Source: Pseudanabaenales cyanobacterium
Lineage (GTDB): Bacteria > Cyanobacteriota > Cyanobacteriia > Phormidesmidales > Phormidesmidaceae
Length of the DNA: 7,348 nt
Direction of reading: 5' to 3'
Assembly (NCBI GenBank): GCA_022360135.1
Contig: JAKSDM010000171.1
Location: forward strand, 1-7,348
The position numbers and the translations under genes were made by a program. Numbering within the stretch: position 1 is the stretch's first letter; each line of letters begins with the position of its first letter. Below the pieces are notes generated by a model. It was not told the DNA's origin, made no database searches, and saw only the letters and a program-made list of their open reading frames with translations. Below, one piece after another: positions 1 to 7,143 of the stretch.

Positions 1-458
1 AAAACCTCGCCTACGACCATACCGCCCTTGGTCTCCTCTACGGCGATCGCCTCCGCCTCTGGCCTTTTGACGGTCCCCCTCTGCAACACCACATCAGCCA
101 ATTCCACCACCACTTCAACACTGGCTTCGAATACTTCGACCAACTCGGCCAAACCGGCGATCGCGCCGAAGAAGCCCTTGACATGGCCCGCGCCTACCTG
201 GAAGTCGAAGTGCTAGCAGATCTGGATCGCGCCGAAACCATTACCCAAGACGCCCTTCAAACCTTCCGCAACTTCAATCGCCGCAAACTGCAAGCCGCCG
301 CCCTTAAACTGCTGGGCGAAATTTACCGCCAGCGCACCCAGCGCCAGCAAGCCAACACTGAGTCCACTGCGCGACAGTACCTGACTGAAAGCTTGCAGCT
401 TTACCGCGATTTGGACTTGGCTAAAAAGGCGGCTGAGGTGGGGAAATTGATTGAGTAG
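1..458 (+). CDS. C-terminal part of a TPR-like helical repeat protein (5' end outside window)
   Basis: The frame is open from the window edge (first full codon at 3) to a TAG at 456-458, giving 151 residues with no upstream start visible. The protein is made of amphipathic helices typical of tetratricopeptide-like repeats. Helix pairs run at about residues 40-70, 71-90 (ending DALQTFRNF), 94-112 (AAALKLLGEIYRQR) and 122-150 (ARQYLTESLQLYRDLDLAKK). Such repeats are protein-binding scaffolds; no catalytic domain is visible here, and whatever lies N-terminal cannot be seen. Codons end mostly in C, and two GCGATCGC octamers lie inside, which suggests a resident cyanobacterial gene. It converges on the STAND gene with only 40 bases between the two stops. 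An ATG at 183 is internal, since the frame is coding-like well upstream of it. The TPR assignment rests on helix pattern only. Confidence 0.75.
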   Translation, partial: NLAYDHTALGLLYGDRLRLWPFDGPPLQHHISQFHHHFNTGFEYFDQLGQTGDRAEEALDMARAYLEVEVLADLDRAETITQDALQTFRNFNRRKLQAAALKLLGEIYRQRTQRQQANTESTARQYLTESLQLYRDLDLAKKAAEVGKLIE

Positions 459-460
459 CA

Positions 461-487
461 GGGGAGATAGGGGAGATAGGGGAGGTG
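461..487. repeat. G-rich 9-bp tandem repeat, three units
   Basis: Two perfect GGGGAGATA units (461-469 and 470-478) are followed by a variant GGGGAGGTG (479-487). They begin two bases after the stop codon of the TPR-like gene and fill most of the 40-base convergent gap. G-rich short tandem repeats of this kind are common between genes in cyanobacteria. No stem plus T-run terminator is present here. A related sequence lies just after the AAA ATPase stop codon at 5497-5509. Confidence 0.75.
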
Positions 488-498
488 TGAATACTCGT

Positions 499-3400
499 TC
501 ATTTTCTTGTGCCAATGCTGTCACAGAGTATGCGATCGCCCTTACTGACATTGGGGTTAGTCTTCAAATAATCATGAAGCCAGTTGCAAGCACGAACCAA
601 TAGATCATCCAGATCTAGATTCCAGAGAATTACGGTTCGGTCTTGGCTAGCAGAGGCCAAGATTTTACCATTAGGGCTAAAACTGATATCCATGACTGAA
701 TTACTATGACCTTGAAAGGTTTGCAGTTCAATGCCATCAAGACTCCAGAGTTTGATTGTACAATCCTCACTGCCGGTGGCGAGGATATTCCCATCCGGAC
801 TAAAACTGACGCTAGTGACTCTTTTTTTATGACCTCGGAAGACTCGCAGTTCAGTCCCATTGAGGCTCCAGAGTTTAGCTTTGCAATCCTCACTAGCGGT
901 AGCTAAGATTTGACCATCAGGACTAAAACTTATACCAGCAACTCTCTTACTGTGACCTTGGAAAGTTTGTAGCTCTTGTAGGTTATTACTGTGGAAGCGC
1001 CGAAGTGTTATCGTACCGGCCAAACTGGCGACAGCAAGGAGCTGGTTATCGGGACTGAAACTTATGCAAGTCAACCGTTCGCCGTGCTTACAAGAAGCTA
1101 GCAGTTGACCAATATCTTTGCTCCAAAGTTCAATAGCGCCATCCTCACCGGCAAAAGCTAGAGTCTGGCCATTAGGACTAAAGCTGACGCTAGTCACCCC
1201 ATAAGTGTGCATATAGGGTATCCGTTCATCACTGCCTAAACACCAGACTCCTATCTCACCATCCTCACTCGCAGAAGCTAGCGTTTGACCATCGGGACTG
1301 AAACTGAGGCTAGTCACTCTGTGATGGTGATTTCGGAGAGTTTCGAGTTCTGTGCCGTCTAAACGCCAGAGCTTCACTATACCCTTCTCATCAGCGGAAG
1401 CCAGCGTCTGACTATTGGGACTGAAACTTATACTCGTGACCTTATCCGCATGACCTCGGAAAGTTTGGAGTTGATTACCTGCTAAGCGCCAGAGTTTCAC
1501 GATTCCTTCGCCGCCAGCGGAAGCCAGGATCTGACCATCAGGACTGAAACGTATGCTCGTGACTTTATCAGTGTGCCCCCTAAAAGTTTGCAGTTCATTG
1601 CCATCTAAGCTCCAAAGTTTTACTGCGCCATCCACACTCGCAGAAGCTAGTATTTGACCATCAGGACTGAAACTGACGCCAGTGATCCAATCTTTGTGAG
1701 CTTCAAAGGTTCTGAGTTCTTGTAATTGAGTCCCATTAAAATGCCAGAGTTTCACTGTCCCGTCCCAACTGGCGGAAATTAGTGTTTTTCCATGGGGACT
1801 GAAACTGACGCTGGCAACTCTCTGAGTATGCCCCTGGAAGATTGTTGACGGTTGATTGTTGGCTATACGCCTGAGTTGCACCTTGCCGTCGTCTCTGGCG
1901 TAGGCTAAGGTCTGCCCATCAGGACTGAAACTCAAGTCATGGACTAAATCGCCGACTAAATGGTCCTCACATAAGACTGGCGTTTGAGAGTCGTCTACGC
2001 ACCAAAGTTTTACCGTACCATCAGCACCAGCAGAAGCTAAGGTCTGCCCATCAGAACTAAAACTTACACTAGTAACCCTATCATCGTGGCTCTGGAAAGT
2101 TTGGGGCTCGCAGTTTAATAATGCATCAATCCAGTCTGTTGTTCTTCCAAATGTTGACTTTTTGACTGGTGTTCTATTTTTATGCGCCGCCCTTTTCTTT
2201 TCAGAGCCATCCAAGCGCCAGATTTTTACTATACCGTCACCACTCGTAGAGACTAGGGCTTGTCCATCAGGGCTAAAACAGACATTAGTGACCAAACTAT
2301 CGTGACCCAGGAAAGTTTGGATTAGAGAGCCGTCTATGCGCCAGAATTTCACGGTCCCATCTTCACTGGCAGAGGCTAGGGTTTGACCATCAGGGCTAAA
2401 ACTGAGGCTGGTTACTCCAGCCTCATGTCCCTGGAGGCGATTGCACTCTCGCACACTATAGAGTGCCTGTCTTAACCTGCATATTGTCTGAGTTTTGATC
2501 TCAGAGGGGGCTTTAATCTGCTGCAATTCCCTACCTGCTGCAACGCCAGCTACTAATGCTCCTAGCTGGTCATGCAATAACAGCAAAGCTTGAGATAATA
2601 AACTGCGTGCATTAATATTCGCTATATCTCGTTCCTCCTCCGTTTGCCTGTGTTGCCGCCGCTCACTTTCCAGCTTTGCAATTAACTCATCTAATTTCGG
2701 TTCTTGCCGCCGCCGAATAAATGTAACTAGATAGTCATGGACTAACTGATAGCGATTGGCCGGTACTTCTGGAAGTAGAAACACCAGCCCGGATTCCACA
2801 AAAATCCGCAGCACTAAATCTAAATTGTCAGCTTCCGCTGCCAAACCTGAGGCCAGCACTTTCAAATCTTTTTCGATCTCAGCCCGAGTTTTAGACGGGC
2901 GAGTGTCGTTTTCACCCGTTAGCAAATATAAAACCAGTTCAGCGGTGCGTTTATTGTCTGGACCACAGTCTTCTACGATCTCTGCCAAATATCGCTGAAC
3001 CAGTTGTGCTTTGGGACCTCGCTCTTGGTACTGAGCTAGGGTCGTGATGTTTTCCGCCTGTAATTGGGCGCCGACGATTTGCAACTCAATCGGGCGAACT
3101 TCCCCTAAGTCCTCAGCTAAATCTCTGACTAACTCATCGACTAAGGCAGACTCAAGATGGAACTGGGAACGCTCCGTTAAGCCCTGAATGATCGACCGTG
3201 TGTCGTCTGAGGTAAAGTTTCCTAGCTCATATCGGTTGGCTCTATTGAGGATGTCTTGACCAATTTCGTTGGCATTGGGTAAACGCTCATATTCCAACAA
3301 AAAATGGAGATAATCTTCCCGAATCACCAGAATAACTTTGACATAGGGAATTTTGAAGCAGTGACTTAAAAATTCGAAGAAAGGTTGTCTGGCTACTGGC

Positions 3401-4863
3401 TGATCAAAACCGATAAAAAACTCTTCAAACTGGTCGAAAATTAAAACAGTTAGTAGATTTCGTTCTTCATTCCGCCGCAGTTGCTCAAGAATGGCATTGG
3501 CAGAATCAGGCGGAGTCGAAAGACTTTCACCCTCTGCTGCGAGCGCTTCCACCAAATACTGGCCCAACGATTTTTCCCAATTGTCCCAATTGATAGAATG
3601 CGCCAACGATATAGGTAGGACATCGCGGGTATTAATTATTTTATGCTTTAGCGTGGGCACTAAGCCAGCATTGACCGTCGAACTCTTACCCACCCCTGAT
3701 GGCCCATGAATAATGGTGAGTCTAAAATTATCCCGGGAAACTCTTTGAACCAAGCGATCAATATCGTACTTGCGATCAGAAGCCGCAATTTCTTGAGCAA
3801 TCACCTCTTGGGCAATCGTTTCCTGCCGTTCAGTCGGCAATAATGAAGATGATTTAGGCTGAGGTCTAGGTTGCAAACGGCCGGCCCCAATAAAGGCTCG
3901 AAAGCCATACTGACTTTCGACTGAACGTTGCTCTTGCTTGATGGCGAAGGCTTTGATGTATCCTTTCTGTTCGAAGTAAAATCCCCGTAGAACATCCAAA
4001 ATATGAATATAAAGGGATGGGTCATCTTGAGGATTACTCTCTGCTTTGGCCCGCTCCAAACTGGCGACGCCCGCAGACATTTGATTGAGATGTCTTTGGG
4101 ATTGCGCCAATAATAGTAGATATAGCCCTAGGCGCTGGCGCTGGTCATCAGGCGCTTCGTCTAATGCTTGCAGCGCTTGCAGCGCCAGTTGATTGACTTC
4201 TGACCAGTTCTCCTGCTCAAGCTCAATTTCCGCCAGGAATCCATAGTCTCGCGCCAAGCGGGCGGGGTTAGGGTAAGTCTGATGTAGCGGCAGAGATTTT
4301 TGCGCCAAAATCTGGAGTTCATCCCATCTACCCAGGCAGCGCAAAATTTCCCCGAGTTGACCAATAAAACTGGCGACGATATCTGGTCGATTTGCCTGCT
4401 CAAAAACATCTAAAGATTGCTGGAAATATTGTCGCGCCGTTTCCCAATGGTGCTGATTCTCGGCTCGATTCAGAACGGCCCGCTGCTTATAACAAAGCCC
4501 TAAGTGAACCAGCAGCATCCCCTGGCGTTGTTGATCACCATTCTGCCGCCAGAAGTTTAGGCTCTGCTGATAGTTATCAATCGCCGCGTCCAGATGATTC
4601 TGCCGATAATTTTCCCGACCTAGCACAAACTGTATACTTGCCACCAAATCAGGGGCTAATGTCTGCCCCCGCTCCTCCAATTCTTTTCTTGCGGTATAGA
4701 GTTCCTGAAGACGGAAAGAGTCCCATGCCAAGCTCAAGATTAATTCTGTGGCGGGATACCCTAAACTTGCCTCAAGGGTATGGTTAAATATCTTATCTGC
4801 ACCATCTTGCAGGAGCGCAATCAGTTCAAATGGGGGAAAAAAAAAGAGATTGGCGTTGCCCAA
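499..4863 (-). CDS. TPR / nSTAND1 ATPase / WD40 (14 repeats) protein, NLR-like sensor; 5' end probably continues into the upstream frame
   Basis: The frame encodes 1454 residues. TPR-like helices span about residues 70-315, followed by a Pro-rich linker (329-340). A STAND NTPase follows, with Walker A GPSGVGKS at 387-394 and Walker B IFDQFEEFF near 475-483; DQFEE is an nSTAND1 signature. A winged-helix-like segment leads to LVHDYLV at 707-713, then a charged coiled coil at about 718-748. Fourteen WD40 repeats (810-1417) make two seven-bladed propellers, and a cyanobacterial-type tail ends in CDSIGTRK. STAND proteins with repeat sensors are ATP-driven switches that oligomerise when a ligand binds; ligand and output are unknown here. 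No transmembrane segment is evident. The only start is TTG at 4863, directly after an in-frame TAA, with no Shine-Dalgarno motif, and the first internal Met is residue 116. I infer that the true N-terminus is the 4821-5291 frame, joined through the T9 run. The domain call is firm; the start is doubtful. Confidence 0.93.
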   Translation of the reverse strand: MGNANLFFFPPFELIALLQDGADKIFNHTLEASLGYPATELILSLAWDSFRLQELYTARKELEERGQTLAPDLVASIQFVLGRENYRQNHLDAAIDNYQQSLNFWRQNGDQQRQGMLLVHLGLCYKQRAVLNRAENQHHWETARQYFQQSLDVFEQANRPDIVASFIGQLGEILRCLGRWDELQILAQKSLPLHQTYPNPARLARDYGFLAEIELEQENWSEVNQLALQALQALDEAPDDQRQRLGLYLLLLAQSQRHLNQMSAGVASLERAKAESNPQDDPSLYIHILDVLRGFYFEQKGYIKAFAIKQEQRSVESQYGFRAFIGAGRLQPRPQPKSSSLLPTERQETIAQEVIAQEIAASDRKYDIDRLVQRVSRDNFRLTIIHGPSGVGKSSTVNAGLVPTLKHKIINTRDVLPISLAHSINWDNWEKSLGQYLVEALAAEGESLSTPPDSANAILEQLRRNEERNLLTVLIFDQFEEFFIGFDQPVARQPFFEFLSHCFKIPYVKVILVIREDYLHFLLEYERLPNANEIGQDILNRANRYELGNFTSDDTRSIIQGLTERSQFHLESALVDELVRDLAEDLGEVRPIELQIVGAQLQAENITTLAQYQERGPKAQLVQRYLAEIVEDCGPDNKRTAELVLYLLTGENDTRPSKTRAEIEKDLKVLASGLAAEADNLDLVLRIFVESGLVFLLPEVPANRYQLVHDYLVTFIRRRQEPKLDELIAKLESERRQHRQTEEERDIANINARSLLSQALLLLHDQLGALVAGVAAGRELQQIKAPSEIKTQTICRLRQALYSVRECNRLQGHEAGVTSLSFSPDGQTLASASEDGTVKFWRIDGSLIQTFLGHDSLVTNVCFSPDGQALVSTSGDGIVKIWRLDGSEKKRAAHKNRTPVKKSTFGRTTDWIDALLNCEPQTFQSHDDRVTSVSFSSDGQTLASAGADGTVKLWCVDDSQTPVLCEDHLVGDLVHDLSFSPDGQTLAYARDDGKVQLRRIANNQPSTIFQGHTQRVASVSFSPHGKTLISASWDGTVKLWHFNGTQLQELRTFEAHKDWITGVSFSPDGQILASASVDGAVKLWSLDGNELQTFRGHTDKVTSIRFSPDGQILASAGGEGIVKLWRLAGNQLQTFRGHADKVTSISFSPNSQTLASADEKGIVKLWRLDGTELETLRNHHHRVTSLSFSPDGQTLASASEDGEIGVWCLGSDERIPYMHTYGVTSVSFSPNGQTLAFAGEDGAIELWSKDIGQLLASCKHGERLTCISFSPDNQLLAVASLAGTITLRRFHSNNLQELQTFQGHSKRVAGISFSPDGQILATASEDCKAKLWSLNGTELRVFRGHKKRVTSVSFSPDGNILATGSEDCTIKLWSLDGIELQTFQGHSNSVMDISFSPNGKILASASQDRTVILWNLDLDDLLVRACNWLHDYLKTNPNVSKGDRILCDSIGTRK
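613..2436 (-). repeat. Coding tandem array of 14 WD40 repeats
   Basis: Units of about 120-130 bases encode blades of the form TFxGHxxxVTSVSFSPDGQ, then LASAS, a D/G turn and VKLW. Read from the N-terminus there are 14, enough for two seven-bladed propellers. Blade 2 carries an insertion of roughly 30 residues. Blades 4 and 11 have LRR where the others have LW. Blades 7 and 8 are identical at 29 of 41 aligned positions by eye, so the array has probably grown or been homogenised by internal duplication. The repeat is a protein-level feature within the STAND gene, not a separate element. Confidence 0.93.
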
Positions 4864-5291
4864 TTATGAAAATCGGGCACTAGCCTAATTAATTTTTCCA
4901 AGATTCTATCGTTAACCCACAGCACCAGCGGGAATTTAAATTTTTTGCGAAACTCCTCTCGCACCTGGTTGGTAGAAAGTAACAATTCATCCAGATGAAC
5001 CACACTTTCTAGCCCCAAAACACATAGAGCAGGGGGAGGTTCATCTGAAAATCGAGTTTCTATCTGGGTATAGAGGGTTTGGGCCGATGGAGACAGCCGT
5101 AACTCTTGAATTTCTACTGAACATTCTTCACGCAATCGCTGCATCATCTGCGACTGGAGGCTAGAGTAATTGCAGCGCACGATAATCAGCTCAAATCGGC
5201 GGCCACGGGTGAGGTTAATCGTCCGGCTTAAAGTCCTTAAGGCGCGATCGTTTTGGGTAGATAAGTCTTCAAGACTCGGAGAATATGTCAT
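4821..5291 (-). CDS. N-terminal alpha/beta (degenerate NTPase-like) domain of the STAND protein, separated from it by a frame change
   Basis: The frame has an ATG at 5291 and a TGA at 4821-4823, giving 156 residues. Strand-helix alternation resembles a P-loop NTPase fold without its catalytic motifs. FELIIVRCNYSSLQ (33-46) sits where a Walker A would be, but there is no GxxxxGK. ALCVLGLESVV (88-98) is in the Walker B position, and a sensor-like strand PLVLWVNDRILEKLIR (121-136) precedes DFHNWATPISF. From memory, unchecked, this domain is the N-terminus of larger cyanobacterial STAND/TPR proteins. Its last codons pass through T9C5 and stop nine codons after the run begins. A one-base shift there carries the reading straight into the STAND frame, which overlaps it by 43 bases. 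It lies 228 bases after the AAA ATPase on the same strand. It could instead be a separate small protein coupled to the STAND gene by overlap. No strong Shine-Dalgarno sequence precedes the ATG. Confidence 0.8.
   Translation of the reverse strand: MTYSPSLEDLSTQNDRALRTLSRTINLTRGRRFELIIVRCNYSSLQSQMMQRLREECSVEIQELRLSPSAQTLYTQIETRFSDEPPPALCVLGLESVVHLDELLLSTNQVREEFRKKFKFPLVLWVNDRILEKLIRLVPDFHNWATPISFFFPHLN
4837..4845 (-). promoter_or_regulatory. T9 homopolymer (followed by C5) at the frame junction: candidate slippage site
   Basis: On the coding strand nine T are followed by five C (C5 at 4832-4836). In the 156-codon frame it is read TCT TTT TTT TTC CCC, so a U UUU UUU heptamer sits in the correct phase for -1 slippage. 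Gain of one T at the RNA or DNA level also moves reading into the STAND frame. A weak 5-bp stem (CTGCA/TGCAG, 4797-4812) lies about 25 bases downstream. Slippage itself is inferred; the run and the phase are seen directly. Confidence 0.5.
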
Positions 5292-5384
5292 GGCTTGGTT
5301 TCAGAGGCTTACAATCAGTATTGCGGCATTCAGCAAGTGACCCGATGGTGCTTCAACTTCCAACTAATTGTTACGATAACTATT

Positions 5385-5414
5385 ACAATAGAGATTACCC
5401 AATATGTTAGTCAA
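5385..5414 (-). promoter_or_regulatory. Candidate sigma70-type promoter for the N-domain/STAND unit
   Basis: On the minus strand TTGACT (plus positions 5409-5414) is followed by an 18-base spacer and TATTGT (5385-5390). The match is 5/6 to the -35 consensus and 4/6 to the -10. Transcription would start near 5378, giving a leader of about 87 bases before the ATG at 5291. It implies that the STAND unit can be transcribed apart from the AAA gene; read-through from the AAA gene is equally possible, since no good terminator is seen between them. Confidence 0.4.
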
Positions 5415-5496
5415 CGGCTAAATTAATAGGGTCTAGAAAATTAGACGCTACACGACTGAATTAGGCGCCGCCTTCACGGAATCTAAAAAAAGCATT

Positions 5497-5509
5497 CCCC
5501 TATCTACCC
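5497..5509 (-). repeat. G-rich 13-bp element behind the AAA ATPase gene
   Basis: On the minus strand it reads GGGTAGATAGGGG, starting 10 bases after the TAA of the AAA gene. It matches GGGGAGATAGGGG in the tandem repeat at 461-482 at 12 of 13 positions. Both copies lie immediately downstream of a stop codon on the coding strand of the preceding gene, so it is probably a dispersed 3'-flanking repeat. Confidence 0.5.
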
Positions 5510-5519
5510 ACTGATTAAC

Positions 5520-6833
5520 TTAAAGTTCTTTCAGTTTACACTTCAGCAGTGGATTTACGCTGAACCAGCGTCCTACAGAATCTTGATATTCAAACACAAA
5601 CAAACTGCGTAACAAAGTATCATGACCCTCTTCCCCACTCACACCTTGCTGCTCAGCAACTCGTTTTAGCGAAGTCCATTCATCCTCTGTAATGGCTAGC
5701 ATCAAGCTGCCTCGATATTCTTGAATCACTCGTTCCAGGCAAGCGCGTGACACGGGTGGATCTTCCTCCTGGAGGCAGCGATAGAGCATTCCCAGCAAAT
5801 TCCGCACATGGCCGCCGCTAATTTTGCAGAGCCGATCCAGCACTTCTGGATTTTCAAACACCAGGGGAATCAGATTAGGGCGCTGCTCTAAGCTTGCTTC
5901 TGGAAAAGCTCGCGCCATCACCATCTGCCGTAGCAACATCAGTCCTTCTTCGCAGTCAGCGCCATCGCGTCGCTGGACTGGCGCCATCGGCAGGATTTTG
6001 GGGGCAATGCCACCGCCCAGGCGGCTGGTTAAGATCTGATATCCGTTAGAAAAAATCAGTGACAGCGGAATCGTATAGACCATATGGCAATTGGGCTTGC
6101 GCAGTTGCTCTCCCCGATCTACAAACAAATACTCTGGCTGAGTTCGCCCAAACGTAGTCGGTCGATTGTCGACCCGATCAAGATTGTCGACCAACACCAC
6201 GAGTCCTTTCTTACCCTGCCTACTAAGTTCCTTATTGGCTTGTTCCAGAACTTCGTCGTTAAGCGATTCCAAAATTCCATTGGTACGGGGTTCTAAATGC
6301 TGTCTCAAGCGATTGCGCAGCTTTGGGCTCTCCTTGGTCTGAGCAGTAATTTTTCCAAGCCCAAGCGGCAGAGAAAATTCAGCTTCTGAAAACTCAATCG
6401 GAGTTTGCAGCAAGTCAGAGATTTCATTGAACAACCTGGCGAAGTATTTGGGTTGGAGTCTGATCCCGATGGCTTCTAAGCTTTCGCTGATCTGTCGGAT
6501 GATGGCTAGCAGGATATCGCTAATGTCCACATCCGCCATATCCAAGTCTTGAGTAGACTCAAAATAAACAACGTGAAAGCCCTTTTCCTCAAGATCAGCC
6601 TGTAGCCGTCGTAGCTCAGTAGATTTACCACAGCCAATATGGCCGGTGAAGAGCTGGCAGGTGGGTTGATCCAGCCGTGCTCTCATTAGGATAGTCCGCT
6701 CAAGCGCCTCAATGATTTTGCCGCCGCGCACAGCCGCAAAATCAATATAGTATTGCTTATCCTCTGGCCTGCTAATCACCAGTGTTCGACTGGGATCGCA
6801 AGCATCGAAAAATCTGAGAAAGTCCAATTGCAT
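5520..6833 (-). CDS. AAA-like P-loop ATPase (ORC/KAP-like), likely partner of the STAND protein
   Basis: A complete frame of 437 residues runs from ATG at 6833 to TAA at 5520-5522. Walker A is GHIGCGKST at 64-72, and the Walker B strand LVVLVDNLDRVD lies at 211-222 with D216 and D219. HMVYTIPLSL (250-259) fits a sensor-1 strand. ISGGHVRNLLGML (338-350) resembles the sensor-2 region of ORC/Cdc6-type AAA+ ATPases, with R344. The C-terminal 50-60 residues (LLRSLFVFEYQD and what follows) fit a small winged helix. The residues around 140-200 are a helical insert. It is cytoplasmic by appearance, with no signal peptide or membrane segment. From memory, unchecked, this ATPase often precedes the STAND-type gene in cyanobacteria, which would suit an energy-dependent regulator or assembly partner. 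Substrate and output are unknown. The ATG has only a weak G-rich stretch upstream. Confidence 0.85.
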   Translation of the reverse strand: MQLDFLRFFDACDPSRTLVISRPEDKQYYIDFAAVRGGKIIEALERTILMRARLDQPTCQLFTGHIGCGKSTELRRLQADLEEKGFHVVYFESTQDLDMADVDISDILLAIIRQISESLEAIGIRLQPKYFARLFNEISDLLQTPIEFSEAEFSLPLGLGKITAQTKESPKLRNRLRQHLEPRTNGILESLNDEVLEQANKELSRQGKKGLVVLVDNLDRVDNRPTTFGRTQPEYLFVDRGEQLRKPNCHMVYTIPLSLIFSNGYQILTSRLGGGIAPKILPMAPVQRRDGADCEEGLMLLRQMVMARAFPEASLEQRPNLIPLVFENPEVLDRLCKISGGHVRNLLGMLYRCLQEEDPPVSRACLERVIQEYRGSLMLAITEDEWTSLKRVAEQQGVSGEEGHDTLLRSLFVFEYQDSVGRWFSVNPLLKCKLKEL

Positions 6834-6875
6834 TGGAGCGCCCCGAGAAGGTCAGATGACGGTTTAATCTCTACT

Positions 6876-6896
6876 TGAGCATAGCCAAATTGCTCA
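6876..6896. repeat. Inverted repeat TGAGCA-N9-TGCTCA ahead of the AAA ATPase
   Basis: Perfect 6-base arms (6876-6881 and 6891-6896) lie 43 bases before the AAA start codon. Position and form fit a dimeric regulator's site near the promoter, but six-base arms can arise by chance. Confidence 0.3.
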
Positions 6897-6916
6897 CATT
6901 CATCTTACATCTCACT

Positions 6917-6997
6917 AACCAGCTAGAACCTGGTTTAAAACAGTTCCTTCACGCTCAGCAGAGGCATTAGGGCGAGTCGCTTCTAAGACCAGGTTCT
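6917..6997. repeat. AACCTGGT motif in nested inverted repeats
   Basis: AACCAG (6917-6922) pairs with CTGGTT (6930-6935) across seven bases. AGAACCTGGT (6925-6934) also has a perfect 10-base inverted copy, ACCAGGTTCT, at 6988-6997. The three arms could form alternative hairpins or serve as spaced protein sites. Function unknown. Confidence 0.4.
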
Positions 6998-7143
6998 TTT
7001 TAAGAGCTTATTTCTCACATATGATTTGGTCACTTAGCCCAGTTCAGTTCCACGGTAGATGCAAGCGTCATTTCTCCTAATTGTCTCTCGAAGAAATTGA
7101 TTCCACTTCGTCAGCAGACTTACATCTATATGGCGGGTCTTTC

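Noticed and set aside
28..216. Plus-strand open frame rich in Ser/Thr/Ala
   Set aside because: It is an out-of-frame reading of the C-rich TPR gene codons; the other frame has the helical-repeat pattern and runs to a proper stop.
213..551. Minus-strand open frame of 112 codons across the convergent gap
   Set aside because: It lies mostly antisense to the TPR-like coding frame and overlaps the end of the STAND gene. Its composition is a mirror of those frames and it has no start signals.
590..2440. Regularly spaced similar DNA units that could suggest a CRISPR or satellite array
   Set aside because: The units are about 120-130 bases, in frame, and translate to WD40 blades; there are no short identical repeats with unique spacers.
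4392..4787. Plus-strand open frame of 131 codons opposite the TPR region of the STAND gene
   Set aside because: Antisense shadow of a clearly coding stretch, low-complexity Pro/Ala/Ser content, no promoter or ribosome site.
4797..4812. Hairpin CTGCA/TGCAG as a frameshift stimulator
   Set aside because: A 5-bp stem about 25 bases from the slippery run is too weak and too far to count as a convincing -1 stimulator; the slippage case rests on the run itself.
5366..5390. NtcA-like site (GTA-N8-TAC) near the STAND promoter
   Set aside because: Spacing and half-sites do not match; only a loose ATTGT/ACAAT dyad is present.
5478..5498. Possible terminator behind the AAA gene (GGAAT/ATTCC around a run of seven A/T)
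   Set aside because: The stem is only 5 bp and the homopolymer lies in the loop instead of after the stem, so it is not a standard intrinsic terminator.
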